From assembly GCA_947461795.1 (NCBI GenBank), contig CANHMG010000013.1, forward strand, positions 1 to 35,995: 35,995 nt of DNA, written 5' to 3'. Each line of letters opens with the position of its first letter. The first letter of the stretch is position 1. Positions 8,696-17,252 of this stretch are shown piece by piece. The translations under genes and the position numbers were made by a program. This DNA is from Flavobacteriaceae bacterium (GTDB taxonomy: Bacteria; Bacteroidota; Bacteroidia; Flavobacteriales; Flavobacteriaceae). Below the pieces are notes generated by a model. The model was not told the DNA's origin, ran no database searches, and saw nothing but the letters and a program-made list of their open reading frames with translations.

Positions 8696-9589
8696 TTATA
8701 AAGAATTTATCCAATGAATATAACGCTGAATTCCTTCTTCAAGAGAAACTGTCTGTTGATATCCTATGGACTGTAATTTCGAAATGTCAGCTCTCCAATT
8801 GAGCGGATCGCCTTGTTTCACATGATTGTTAAAACTTATGGATTTTTGAACTTTAAAATTGCGTCGAAACAGTTCAGATACGTATTCAATTGTAAATTCT
8901 TCCCCATTGGCTATATTGATTGCTTCTCCTGAAAATGTAGCTTTTTCAAGTACTAAATGAATGGCCCTCACAATGTCATCTACATGAATAAAATCTCTGC
9001 TTTCCTTTCCTGTTCCATACAATTCAATCGAATCAGAATTTAAAATTTTTTGATACAAATCCCAAAAAAGCTGCTTTTTCAACCCATTACCATAGGCCGA
9101 AAAAATTCGCAACGAACACGTTGGAATGGCATAAAAATCATGAAACTCTTTTCCTATTTGTTCCGCATGTAATTTATGAATTCCATAAGGTGACAACGGT
9201 TGTAAAGCCACATTTTCGGTAATCGGCAATTGAGTTGGATTCCCATAAACAGCGGCACTCGATAGATTTACAAATTTACATTTCGGTTGATAGGTTCGAA
9301 TCGCTTCCAATATTTTAAACACATTTACAGTATTTAAATTAAAATCTTTCATTGGAAATTCCAATGACAACGGAACACTAGCTGCACCAGAACAATTGAT
9401 ACAAGCATCAAACGTATGTTTTTCAAATAAGGCATGATAATCCGAATTGGTGGCGTCAATTTGATAGTAATCTTTACTCGTATAATCGGTTACTACATCA
9501 CAACCAATTACGGTAAAGTTTTGTTTTTTGAAATATTCCATCGCGTGGAATCCAATAAACCCTTTTGAACCTATGATTAGTATTTTCAT
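8696..9589 (-). CDS. NAD-dependent nucleotide-sugar epimerase/dehydratase
   Basis: A 297-residue extended short-chain dehydrogenase. It has the cofactor loop GSKGFIG (7-13), an acidic residue after the second strand (D31), SSAAVYG (110-116) with the active-site Ser, and the YxxxK pair Y135 and K139 in SPYGIHK. ESRDFIHVDDIV in the C-terminal half is the usual sugar-binding strand of GalE/WbpP-like epimerases. At under 300 residues it is shorter than GalE (about 340). The reaction may be 4-epimerisation, or reduction of a keto sugar; the sequence does not decide. It is separated from the RimK-like gene by 91 bases and is followed in the same frame by a GT4 gene. An ATG at 9589 directly precedes the first beta strand. 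Confidence 0.88.
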   Translation of the reverse strand: MKILIIGSKGFIGFHAMEYFKKQNFTVIGCDVVTDYTSKDYYQIDATNSDYHALFEKHTFDACINCSGAASVPLSLEFPMKDFNLNTVNVFKILEAIRTYQPKCKFVNLSSAAVYGNPTQLPITENVALQPLSPYGIHKLHAEQIGKEFHDFYAIPTCSLRIFSAYGNGLKKQLFWDLYQKILNSDSIELYGTGKESRDFIHVDDIVRAIHLVLEKATFSGEAINIANGEEFTIEYVSELFRRNFKVQKSISFNNHVKQGDPLNWRADISKLQSIGYQQTVSLEEGIQRYIHWINSL

Positions 9590-9599
9590 ATGTATATAC

Positions 9600-9674
9600 T
9601 TATTGTTTTTTATAGGTCATATGTAATTCGCAAACTATTATTGGGGGTTGAGATCGATTTTGGGTCATGCTCAT
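9600..9674 (-). other. Possible 24-codon reading frame or gene remnant in an intergenic gap
   Basis: The 91-base gap between the RimK-like gene and the epimerase gene holds an ATG-started frame of 24 codons ending in TAA, 10 bases before the epimerase ATG. The peptide starts MSMTQNRSQPP and ends CELHMTYKKQ. No domain or signal is visible. It could be a short leader peptide, the decayed tail of a lost gene, or a chance frame; the sequence alone does not decide. Confidence 0.2.
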
Positions 9675-9680
9675 TTCATG

Positions 9681-10694
9681 TTATTCTTTTAAAAGTAATT
9701 CTACCATCCATCCATAAGGATTGAATGCTCCTTCATGCCAAACCAATTGTTCATCCCAATAGCCAGGACAATCGTCATAACCCGCATTGGCAAAACCATA
9801 ACTTATTTCAATAAGTAGCGGCTGATTATTTTCATCCAATACATAATCATAAGCAATACATTGTGCTTTTAGTTTCTTTTGATATTCAAAGGATACTTTC
9901 ACAAAACGTTCATCAATCGCCTCTTTGTCATAAATAATAAATCCACTACCCGAAGCTCTAAAATCGTTTACTCGATTCATTCGTTTGATTCCAAAAGCTT
10001 TGCCATCCACCACAACAATTCGAATGTCAGAATCGTTGTTGGCTATAAATTCTTGAAAATACAAGTAATTCATTTCATTGCCAATAACACGAGCATAACG
10101 AGGTGGTTTTACCAATCGAATAAATCCTTTCAAAACATCAAAAGCTGTCGTTTTGCCAAGTCGCCATCTGCGGAAACGTTCTTGAATACTTTCCCAGCCG
10201 TCATATGCTGGAAACCCTTTTCCAAAAGCTTTTTGAACTAGTTTTTTAGCTTGAGTTGTAGTACTCACTAACTGTACATTTTGAGAACCCGCACCTCCTC
10301 TAAGCTTGAATACTTTAGGGAATTTTGTTTGTTGGATCCAATCTAATACCGTTTTCTCATCATAAAAAACCCAAGTTTTTACCAAATCAATATGCAAGGC
10401 TTCTAGCAAGTATTTTTGCCCTACTTTATCATCAAAATGCCAAGCGGTATTGAAATCAGGAAATACTTTTTTTCCACTTTGTTCTATCGAAAAAAGCAAC
10501 GATTTCGCCATGACAATATCAGAAGGTTCTGCTTGATGATAATGCCACATTATTGCAGAACAATCTTTCAATTGTTCAATAATATCATTGGCATAACAAT
10601 CCACTAATTTATAGGGAATATTATTTTTTTGACAATAGTCAATCCATCTAAAATGAAATAAAACTGGACTATTATTATGGTGAAATGCGATCAT
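9681..10694 (-). CDS. RimK-like ATP-grasp ligase
   Basis: A 337-residue ATP-grasp protein. The ATP-binding lysine and glycine loop are in KVFKLRGGAGSQNV (127-140). The hinge is YFQEFI (212-217), followed by the family strand DIRIVVVDGKAFGIKRMN (223-240) with an acidic metal-site region ending in LLIEISYG (293-300, E296). These features match the RimK/glutathione-synthetase-like group, which joins a carboxylate to an amine through an acyl phosphate. The substrate is unknown. Its start codon is 1 base after the stop of the AsnB-type gene, suggesting both serve one modification, perhaps amidation or amino-acid attachment on a uronic acid. A basic insertion at residues 173-200 (RFRRWRLGK to KPPRY) could contact the polymer or membrane. 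Confidence 0.85.
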   Translation of the reverse strand: MIAFHHNNSPVLFHFRWIDYCQKNNIPYKLVDCYANDIIEQLKDCSAIMWHYHQAEPSDIVMAKSLLFSIEQSGKKVFPDFNTAWHFDDKVGQKYLLEALHIDLVKTWVFYDEKTVLDWIQQTKFPKVFKLRGGAGSQNVQLVSTTTQAKKLVQKAFGKGFPAYDGWESIQERFRRWRLGKTTAFDVLKGFIRLVKPPRYARVIGNEMNYLYFQEFIANNDSDIRIVVVDGKAFGIKRMNRVNDFRASGSGFIIYDKEAIDERFVKVSFEYQKKLKAQCIAYDYVLDENNQPLLIEISYGFANAGYDDCPGYWDEQLVWHEGAFNPYGWMVELLLKE

Positions 10695-10695
10695 G

Positions 10696-12588
10696 TTAAT
10701 CTAAGTATTGTTGAGCCCACAATTCAAATCCAAGCATCAACCAAATAGCATCTAATTGCTCTGGTGTTGCTTTGGAAATAGAATTGACCCATTTTGTGAG
10801 TTCATCGAGTTGAAATAAACCTCTTTTTTGTATTCCCGGCGCGACTTGTTGTTTCCATTTTTCTTGAAATACCTCAGAGGACATAAAAGATCGCAACGGG
10901 ATTCCAAATCCCATTTTTTCTCTATACGCGAATTTTTCTCCAAATTTTTGGGCACAAATATCTTTCAAAGTAACTTTGGCTTCGTCTTTCCCTTTGTGCT
11001 TTCCAACCAAATCAGAACCTGAAATGTTCAAGGAAGTTGTCACCATATCGTTGTCTAAAAATGGCACTCTATTTTCGATCGAATGTGCCATTGACATTTT
11101 ATCTTGTCGCATTAATAAATCGGGTAAATACGTCAGCAACTCGAATTTTCGTTGTTTAAGTATGGTGTCTCCTTTCATAGACTTTATCGTCTGATATCTT
11201 TCTTGTATGGCATTTTGTAAATTAAAATCAGATTTCAACGCATGCGCTGTTTCTAGACTTCCAAAAGCAGATTCCATAATCATGCGTTTGTTACTATCGA
11301 AATAATAACTGATAAATTCCGAAATGTTTTTGCTGTTTTTCTTCAAAGCACCTAAAAACATTCTTCTAAAAAAAGGAAATTGAGTGGCTCTGATAAATCG
11401 ACTATAACCCGCTAAGGATTCGTCTGCTCCTTCTCCACTCAATAAAACCGTTACATGCTTTTTGGCTTCTTGACTCAATAGATAAATCCCAATGGTGTTC
11501 GGATGATTTAAAGGTTGCTCGAAATGCCAAATCGCTTTTTCCAATACATCAAAATAATAATTGGCTTCCATTTCGTATTTGTGAGCATGCAAGGAAAGTT
11601 GATCTGCAACAATATCGATGTATTTTTCTTCTGAAAATTTTTGATCTTTGAAAGTAATGGAAATCGTTTCCAAATTCCCGTGATCTAAAGCTTTGGCTGC
11701 GTAATAACTAACGAGCGAAGAATCTACGCCACCAGAAAGTTGACAACCCAACTTCACATCACTAATCATTTGAGAGGCTACACTTTTTTGCAAAGCCTTT
11801 TCTAATGTTGTTTGACTATCTTGATGGGAAATCGGGTGATTCCCTTCTTGATTGATATCGTAATATTGATGGGATTGAATTTCACCTTTTGTAATACTCA
11901 AATACGTTCCTGGAATACAATTGCTAATGTTTTTAAACAGCGTATTATTGACAACATTTCTAAACAGTAAAAACTCGTCCATTTTTTCGAAATCGGCTTC
12001 AAATTTGAAATCAGGCAAAGCTTTGAAACTTTTCATTTCGGAAGCAAAAGCCAATCTACCGTTTTCTTTCAATAGATATAAAGGCTTAATTCCGAAGCGA
12101 TCACGCGCTAAAAATAAAGTGTCTAATTTCAAATCATAGATCGCCAAAGCAAACATTCCGTTGAGCATTGAAATCATTGTTTCCATTCCGTATTCGAGAT
12201 ACAAATGCAATACGATTTCCGTGTCAGAAGTACTTTTGAAATGATGTCCTTTGCTTTCTAAATCAGCTTTATAATCGAAAGCGTTGTAGATTTCGCCATT
12301 CATAATCAAGATTACTTGCTCATCTGGGCTAATCATAGGCTGATGTCCCATGGGAGAAAGATCTAAAATACTCAAGCGATTGAAACCCAAGATTAGATCA
12401 TTTTCTGATTTAAAGGCAGCATCCTCAGAAATGGTTATAGCTTCGAATGACTTGTTTTGAGTGTTGATTCCAACAATTCCTGAATCATCTGGTCCGCGAT
12501 GCTTTTGAATCGCCAACATTTCACGAATAGCTTTGTTGTTAGTTTCTTTTCTGGTATCTAAATAATAATACCCTGTAAATCCGCACAT
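10696..12588 (-). CDS. asnB: AsnB-type glutamine-hydrolysing amidotransferase
   Basis: A 630-residue two-domain protein. The class II glutaminase domain starts with the nucleophile C2 after Met removal (MCGFTGYY), with RGPDDSG (31-37), NGEIYN (97-102) and the SDTE site (121-124). The synthetase domain has the PP-loop SGGVDSS (285-291), the GEGADE motif (385-390) and the late RQDKMSMAHSIENRVPFLDN segment. All catalytic motifs are intact. By family the reaction is ATP-dependent transfer of ammonia from glutamine to a carboxylate. In free metabolism that is aspartate, but AsnB homologues inside polysaccharide loci (for example WbpS in Pseudomonas aeruginosa) are assigned to amidation of sugar uronic acids. 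The uronate-forming dehydrogenases at the right end of the window make that role plausible here. It is packed between CapA (2-base gap) and the ATP-grasp gene. Confidence 0.93.
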   Translation of the reverse strand: MCGFTGYYYLDTRKETNNKAIREMLAIQKHRGPDDSGIVGINTQNKSFEAITISEDAAFKSENDLILGFNRLSILDLSPMGHQPMISPDEQVILIMNGEIYNAFDYKADLESKGHHFKSTSDTEIVLHLYLEYGMETMISMLNGMFALAIYDLKLDTLFLARDRFGIKPLYLLKENGRLAFASEMKSFKALPDFKFEADFEKMDEFLLFRNVVNNTLFKNISNCIPGTYLSITKGEIQSHQYYDINQEGNHPISHQDSQTTLEKALQKSVASQMISDVKLGCQLSGGVDSSLVSYYAAKALDHGNLETISITFKDQKFSEEKYIDIVADQLSLHAHKYEMEANYYFDVLEKAIWHFEQPLNHPNTIGIYLLSQEAKKHVTVLLSGEGADESLAGYSRFIRATQFPFFRRMFLGALKKNSKNISEFISYYFDSNKRMIMESAFGSLETAHALKSDFNLQNAIQERYQTIKSMKGDTILKQRKFELLTYLPDLLMRQDKMSMAHSIENRVPFLDNDMVTTSLNISGSDLVGKHKGKDEAKVTLKDICAQKFGEKFAYREKMGFGIPLRSFMSSEVFQEKWKQQVAPGIQKRGLFQLDELTKWVNSISKATPEQLDAIWLMLGFELWAQQYLD

Positions 12589-12590
12589 AC

Positions 12591-13721
12591 TTACTTGTTG
12601 GGGTTTATCGAATTAATCAATATATCGCGATGCGCTTCACAACGAATTAAATTCGTGAAAAGCAATTTTTTATTTTTTGTTATGATGGAAGGCAACAGCC
12701 CTTTTTTATATAAACTAGGAAGATATTTTCCTTTATAGGGTTGAATCCACGTATTCATGACAGGTTTCCATTTTTGGACATATTCATCAAAAGCACTTTG
12801 CAATTTGGCATCATCGGCAATAATACTATTCAACTGTTCTTGATGAGATTCCAACTTTTTCTTTTCATCAGACGCAATTAATCGTACCCCTACTTCATCT
12901 GTATTATGAACAACAAATTCTCTTTCAAAAGTGATGGGTTTTCCTTTTTCAAATTGAAGTCGAACAATCATTCCTTTATTCCATGGAAGATTGCGCATGC
13001 CTTCCCAATCGAAACAAAAATTCCCTAAACTATAGAAAATCGGGGCTTCTTTATAGACTTCATAACCCGAAATAATATGCGTATGATGAGCGATAACCGA
13101 ACTTGCGCCGGCATCTACGAAAAAGCGATACCATTTTTTCATCCTTGGACTTGGCAATTCGTAATGTTCATGACCGCCATGAACAACAACCACAATAAAA
13201 TCGGACTTTTGTTTGGCTTCTTGAATTTGATTAAAAACGCTAACTAAATCGATAGGATGGCAACCAGGTTCCGCACCAAAAGTTGTAGTCCATTCGTTTT
13301 CAGCAATATTAATAAAGGCAAACTTGGTGTTTTCTTTTTCCCAATGGAAAGTTTTGGATGCTTCCTTTAAATTGGCTCCACTTCCCAACCAATTGATGTC
13401 GTGTTTTTCTAATGTTGCATAGGTTTCTTGCATGCCTTCCCAACTATAATCTTTAAAATGATTGTTAGCGGTAACAACAACCTTGCAATTCAGGTGATTT
13501 AAAATACTAGCGGTATCTGGATGCGCTTTGATATGTGGTCCTGTCTTACTTATTTTTGATTTAGAAGTAGTTAATGGACATTCTAAATCGAGTACATTCA
13601 AATCATTTTGATTAAAAAAAGGAAGCACTGACTCGAAAAGTGGTTGCCATGTATTGTTTTTGAAGTGTTCTTCTACACGCATCCATGGACAAAAATCTCC
13701 TGTAAATCCTATCTGTATCAT
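12591..13721 (-). CDS. CapA-family metallophosphatase-like protein
   Basis: A 376-residue member of the CapA/PGA_cap family. It has the calcineurin-like metal ligands in order: GD at 8-9, DLECPL (45-50), TANNHFKD (84-91), HGGHEH (181-186) and AHHTHIISGYE (211-221), then IFYSLGNF (228-235). The family was named from poly-gamma-glutamate capsule proteins, but its biochemical role in polysaccharide loci is not settled. No N-terminal signal or membrane segment is visible, unlike PgsA, so this copy is probably cytoplasmic. It overlaps the SGNH-like gene by 4 bases (ATGA) and is followed 2 bases later by the AsnB-type gene. The three genes are therefore probably translated together. I infer a part in polymer or precursor modification. 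Confidence 0.88.
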   Translation of the reverse strand: MIQIGFTGDFCPWMRVEEHFKNNTWQPLFESVLPFFNQNDLNVLDLECPLTTSKSKISKTGPHIKAHPDTASILNHLNCKVVVTANNHFKDYSWEGMQETYATLEKHDINWLGSGANLKEASKTFHWEKENTKFAFINIAENEWTTTFGAEPGCHPIDLVSVFNQIQEAKQKSDFIVVVVHGGHEHYELPSPRMKKWYRFFVDAGASSVIAHHTHIISGYEVYKEAPIFYSLGNFCFDWEGMRNLPWNKGMIVRLQFEKGKPITFEREFVVHNTDEVGVRLIASDEKKKLESHQEQLNSIIADDAKLQSAFDEYVQKWKPVMNTWIQPYKGKYLPSLYKKGLLPSIITKNKKLLFTNLIRCEAHRDILINSINPNK

Positions 13722-14605
13722 TGTTGTAATGTTGTTGATTCTTTTTGGAGTACATTTTTTAATAAAAACTCGGTAATTTTCATTCCTCCATTTTGATTAA
13801 GATGATCTGGAGCCAACCAATCAGCAGCTGAATTAAGTATTTTGGAGGAAACTTCATAATTGTTCAGATTATAAACAACACTTGTCGATTGGTTTTTCAA
13901 GGTTATCGTATACTGAAAAGGCAAAGAATTTCTATTAGAATTCGACCCTGGGAGTTCTACTAGAATCACTTGAATTCCACGACTCTCGCAAAGTTGAATG
14001 ATTTTTAAAAGATAGGCATCTTTATAGTCAATAGTTGTAGCAGTTGGGTTTTTAAATACCGAAGTATCTGGTATAACTTTTTGAGTTTTCCATTGCCCTA
14101 AAATCATTTTAGCGTTTCTATGATCTTTAGAAATTAGGATTTTTATTAAATCAACCGCGAGCCATTGAAAATTAAATAAAGGAGGATTGGTACAATTAGA
14201 AATCCAATTTGGATGATAGAAAAATTCTACTTCAGGATTGGTAAATGGCACTGGATTTAAATACGATTTCCCAATAGCAGAGGAAAATCCAACTACAACC
14301 ATTTTAGGTTTTGAATTGTTTTTAAGATAATCTTCCAGCAGCAATAATGATGTGGAGACATGATCTCCTGCAACTGACAAATTATACGTACTCATTCCAT
14401 TTTTAGACAAATAATCTGAATCAATTCCGTCTAAAGCCATGCTATTTCCTAAAACAATAGTTTCAAAATTTTGATTTTTAAAATTGGAGATTTCATAGAT
14501 TTTATTAAATCCTGGACTGAAGCAAAGCAAAACCAATAAATAGAGCATATTGAGAACAACTACTATCGCTAGAAACCAAAAACATTTTTTAAAGAAATTC
14601 GACAT
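13718..14605 (-). CDS. Membrane-anchored SGNH-like hydrolase/acyltransferase partner
   Basis: A 295-residue protein with one N-terminal membrane anchor (residues 9-30) and a domain placed outside the cytoplasm. It shows SGNH-type marks: VLGNSMA (51-57), where a Ser after GN takes the place of the GDS Ser, and a C-terminal DHLNQNGG (267-274) providing the His. Other blocks are weak. Such proteins pair with MBOAT acyltransferases, as AlgJ/AlgX or PatB do with AlgI/PatA, to move acetyl groups from a membrane donor to the polymer. The MBOAT gene lies 14 bases upstream, which supports this pairing. The overlap with capA is 4 bases. Whether it is active or only a partner cannot be judged from sequence. 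Confidence 0.75.
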   Translation of the reverse strand: MSNFFKKCFWFLAIVVVLNMLYLLVLLCFSPGFNKIYEISNFKNQNFETIVLGNSMALDGIDSDYLSKNGMSTYNLSVAGDHVSTSLLLLEDYLKNNSKPKMVVVGFSSAIGKSYLNPVPFTNPEVEFFYHPNWISNCTNPPLFNFQWLAVDLIKILISKDHRNAKMILGQWKTQKVIPDTSVFKNPTATTIDYKDAYLLKIIQLCESRGIQVILVELPGSNSNRNSLPFQYTITLKNQSTSVVYNLNNYEVSSKILNSAADWLAPDHLNQNGGMKITEFLLKNVLQKESTTLQQ

Positions 14606-14619
14606 TATTCGCTTTCGTA

Positions 14620-16080
14620 TTAAAATTGAAAATAAATAAAATTGCTTTGTTTACCTCCAAAAAGCATAATAAATACTATGATTATGGCATAAATAGACCA
14701 TCTTTTTACAACTGAATTCATAGTGCCTTGATTGAATTGAAGTCCAAATTGTTTATCCCGATGCATCCATTCTACAAGAATTAAAATACCAATCATAGCA
14801 CAATGTATGATGAAATAAATCATATCCTGTTTGCCTAAAAAGTTAGGTTTTTGAAACAAACTTTTAGAGAATATTTCTTTTAAAATGGAGAAGGCTTGTG
14901 TAATACTATCGGATCTGAAAAATATCCAAGCAATTACTGTGAGAAAAAAAGTAAATAGTATTTGAAAGAATTCTTTTATCGAAGGTAAAAACTGATGTGT
15001 TGGGATGATATGCAAGTGATTTCGATTTCTGTCAAGCAATAATAATGGAATAAAATAAAGTGCATTTAGCAATCCCCATGCTATAAAAGTCCAATTGGCG
15101 CCATGCCAAAACCCGCTTACAAGAAAAATAATAAAGGTGTTTCTAACTTTCATCCAAGTTCCGCCTTGACTTCCTCCTAAAGGGAAATACAAATAATCTC
15201 GAAACCAAGTAGATAATGAAATATGCCAACGTCGCCAAAATTCAGCGATATCTCTAGAGAAATAAGGGAAAGCGAAGTTACGCAACAAATCAATTCCAAA
15301 CAAACGCGAAGCCCCTAAAGCGATATCGGAATACCCTGAAAAATCCCCGTAAATTTGAAATGTAAAAAACAAAGCTCCCAAAAATAAACTACTTCCGTTG
15401 TGTTCGCCGCTGGCATTGAATATTTGATTGGCATAAGTCGCACAATTATCTGCAATGACAACTTTTTTAAATAATCCCCACAAAATTTGTCGTAAACCGT
15501 CAGTGGCTTGCTCGTAACTGAAAGTTCTTGCTTTCTTAAATTGTGGTAAAAGATGTGTTGCTCTTTCGATTGGACCTGCTACTAATAAAGGGAAATAGCT
15601 TACAAAAACTGCATAATCAACAAAATTCTTTTCTGCGATAATTCGTTTTTTATAAACATCAATGATATAGGAAAGTCCGTGGAAAGTATAAAATGAAATT
15701 CCAACTGGCAAGATAACTTTTAACGTCCATGGATTAATCACTATTCCTGCATTGGCAATAGCCTGCGTTAATTCGGTTACGAAGAAATTGTAGTATTTAA
15801 AAAATCCTAAAAACCCTAAATTGATTCCAATGCTCAATACTAGCCAAAATTTACTCTGTGCTTGCGTTTTGGCTTGTTCGATTTTCAATCCAGAGAAATA
15901 ATCTAAAAACGTAGAAAAAGCTAAAAGAAATAAGAATCGCCAATCCCACCAGGCATAAAAAACATAACTCACTAATAGAATTAGAAGATTCTGTTTGCTG
16001 ATATTCTTATTAAAAACAAACCAATAGAGTATAAATACTATCGGTAGAAAAATGGCGAATTCTATGGAGTTGAATAACAT
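14620..16080 (-). CDS. MBOAT O-acyltransferase (AlgI-like)
   Basis: A 486-residue integral membrane O-acyltransferase with about ten hydrophobic segments. Family blocks are LPVGISFYTFHGLSYIIDVY (124-143), YFPLLVAGPIERA (162-174), YGDFSGYSDIALG (244-256), FWRRWHISLS (281-290) and the catalytic-histidine motif SGFWHGANWTF with H326. It is expected to carry an acyl group, normally acetyl, across the inner membrane for O-acylation of the polysaccharide. The SGNH-like gene follows directly and is the likely transfer partner. Full family length and intact motifs suggest it is active. The ATG at 16080 is 18 bases after the stop codon of the second deacetylase-like gene. Confidence 0.96.
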   Translation of the reverse strand: MLFNSIEFAIFLPIVFILYWFVFNKNISKQNLLILLVSYVFYAWWDWRFLFLLAFSTFLDYFSGLKIEQAKTQAQSKFWLVLSIGINLGFLGFFKYYNFFVTELTQAIANAGIVINPWTLKVILPVGISFYTFHGLSYIIDVYKKRIIAEKNFVDYAVFVSYFPLLVAGPIERATHLLPQFKKARTFSYEQATDGLRQILWGLFKKVVIADNCATYANQIFNASGEHNGSSLFLGALFFTFQIYGDFSGYSDIALGASRLFGIDLLRNFAFPYFSRDIAEFWRRWHISLSTWFRDYLYFPLGGSQGGTWMKVRNTFIIFLVSGFWHGANWTFIAWGLLNALYFIPLLLLDRNRNHLHIIPTHQFLPSIKEFFQILFTFFLTVIAWIFFRSDSITQAFSILKEIFSKSLFQKPNFLGKQDMIYFIIHCAMIGILILVEWMHRDKQFGLQFNQGTMNSVVKRWSIYAIIIVFIMLFGGKQSNFIYFQF

Positions 16081-16098
16081 AGATTAACTTTATAATTT

Positions 16099-17223
16099 TT
16101 ACTTAATGGCAAATTGCGACAATTCATCAGTGGAGATAAACAACACATCGGGCCATTTTTTTAGAATTGTTTGTAGCAGTAGATTGAGATCTTTTAGTCC
16201 TCGATCTCTATTTTTTACGTCAATAAAGCCTACAAAGTTGATACGGTGTGAGCATATAACTGCGGGTTTATTCCAATGGAAAGCACTTGAAATTTGAGCC
16301 AAACAACTGTTTACCCAATCTCTATTTGGATTCATGGATGGTTCAAACATACAGTTTCGTATATTGTATTGAATGCCTAGAGAATTAGTCTCTCCAAAAG
16401 TATGTTGTAATGGGGTGTACTGATCAAAAGTTCCTGTAGGCATTAGTTGAGATCGCAATCCTTGAATCCATTCTACGCCATGTTCTTTCAATACTTCTTC
16501 AATTAATGGATCCCAATTGTAACATGGTGCGATAAAAGATTTTGAAACTTCACTGAATGTTTCTTTGAAGATTCGAAGGCCATCCGCTAGTATAATTTTC
16601 TGATCATCAATATCCTCTTTAGCATCCCAATCGTAGGCTTCCATAAAACTATAATCTCCAGTTCCAGAATAAGTAGCATTCCAATCGAAACAAAAATGTG
16701 CTGCTTCATTATTTTGTTGTAAAACCTTAAGCCATCTTTTGTAATTGAGATGCTCTCTTCCATGAAATTGTGGCTGAAAAATACCATTGGATTTCCCTTC
16801 CCTCCATAAATCTAAATTTTTGGAATGATTTGGGTATTTTTGAAAGGTATCCGTGAATTTTTCATAGTGAAATTCAGTATAATTAGAAGCTTTAATTTTA
16901 TCAAAATCAGGATTTGCCATTATCGCATTAGCGGTAAACTTTGCGGGCGAACCCGAGGCATCTTTATGTTTTGATAATAGTTCAAACAACAGTTCTAAAT
17001 CGTCTTGTGATTCTAATGCATCTACTTTATAAATACTTTTACCAATATCCAATCCTTTATTTTGAAAAGCTTTAACAGCATCTTTCGACGGAGTTCTGAC
17101 CGCTCCCCAATCATCTGATTCTATAAGCACTAATTTTCTTCCAATTGATTTTCCAGTACTGTTAATCTTAGTAGCAGAGAGATACGATTTTAAACTTTGG
17201 ATTATTTGATTGCTATTTTTCAT
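16099..17223 (-). CDS. Divergent NodB-like polysaccharide deacetylase, copy B
   Basis: A 374-residue paralogue of the protein at 1968-3107. It keeps the same motif order: ESDDWG (D37-D38), PQFHGREHLN with HGREH at 154-158, APCYNWD (232-238) and CSHRINFVG (H326). A shared C-terminal block has IDVKNRDRGL and KKWPDV followed by TDEL. Conservation of exactly these residues between two otherwise different copies marks them as the likely metal site and active site. The start chosen is the ATG at 17223; a TTG one codon upstream is possible but unnecessary. No signal peptide is seen. It lies between the polymerase-like gene and MBOAT, so it may act on N- or O-acetyl groups of the same sugars. The function is inferred from motifs only. 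Confidence 0.7.
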   Translation of the reverse strand: MKNSNQIIQSLKSYLSATKINSTGKSIGRKLVLIESDDWGAVRTPSKDAVKAFQNKGLDIGKSIYKVDALESQDDLELLFELLSKHKDASGSPAKFTANAIMANPDFDKIKASNYTEFHYEKFTDTFQKYPNHSKNLDLWREGKSNGIFQPQFHGREHLNYKRWLKVLQQNNEAAHFCFDWNATYSGTGDYSFMEAYDWDAKEDIDDQKIILADGLRIFKETFSEVSKSFIAPCYNWDPLIEEVLKEHGVEWIQGLRSQLMPTGTFDQYTPLQHTFGETNSLGIQYNIRNCMFEPSMNPNRDWVNSCLAQISSAFHWNKPAVICSHRINFVGFIDVKNRDRGLKDLNLLLQTILKKWPDVLFISTDELSQFAIK

Positions 17224-17252
17224 CAATTTCTAATTAAAGTGGCCTTTAATTT

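Noticed and set aside
9879..10241. A 120-codon plus-strand open frame
   Set aside because: It lies wholly inside the RimK-like ATP-grasp gene, which has clear motifs on the minus strand. The plus-strand translation has no recognisable domain and low-complexity composition.
10752..10955. A second minus-strand frame inside asnB
   Set aside because: It is an out-of-frame reading of the conserved C-terminal half of AsnB, whose own frame is intact.
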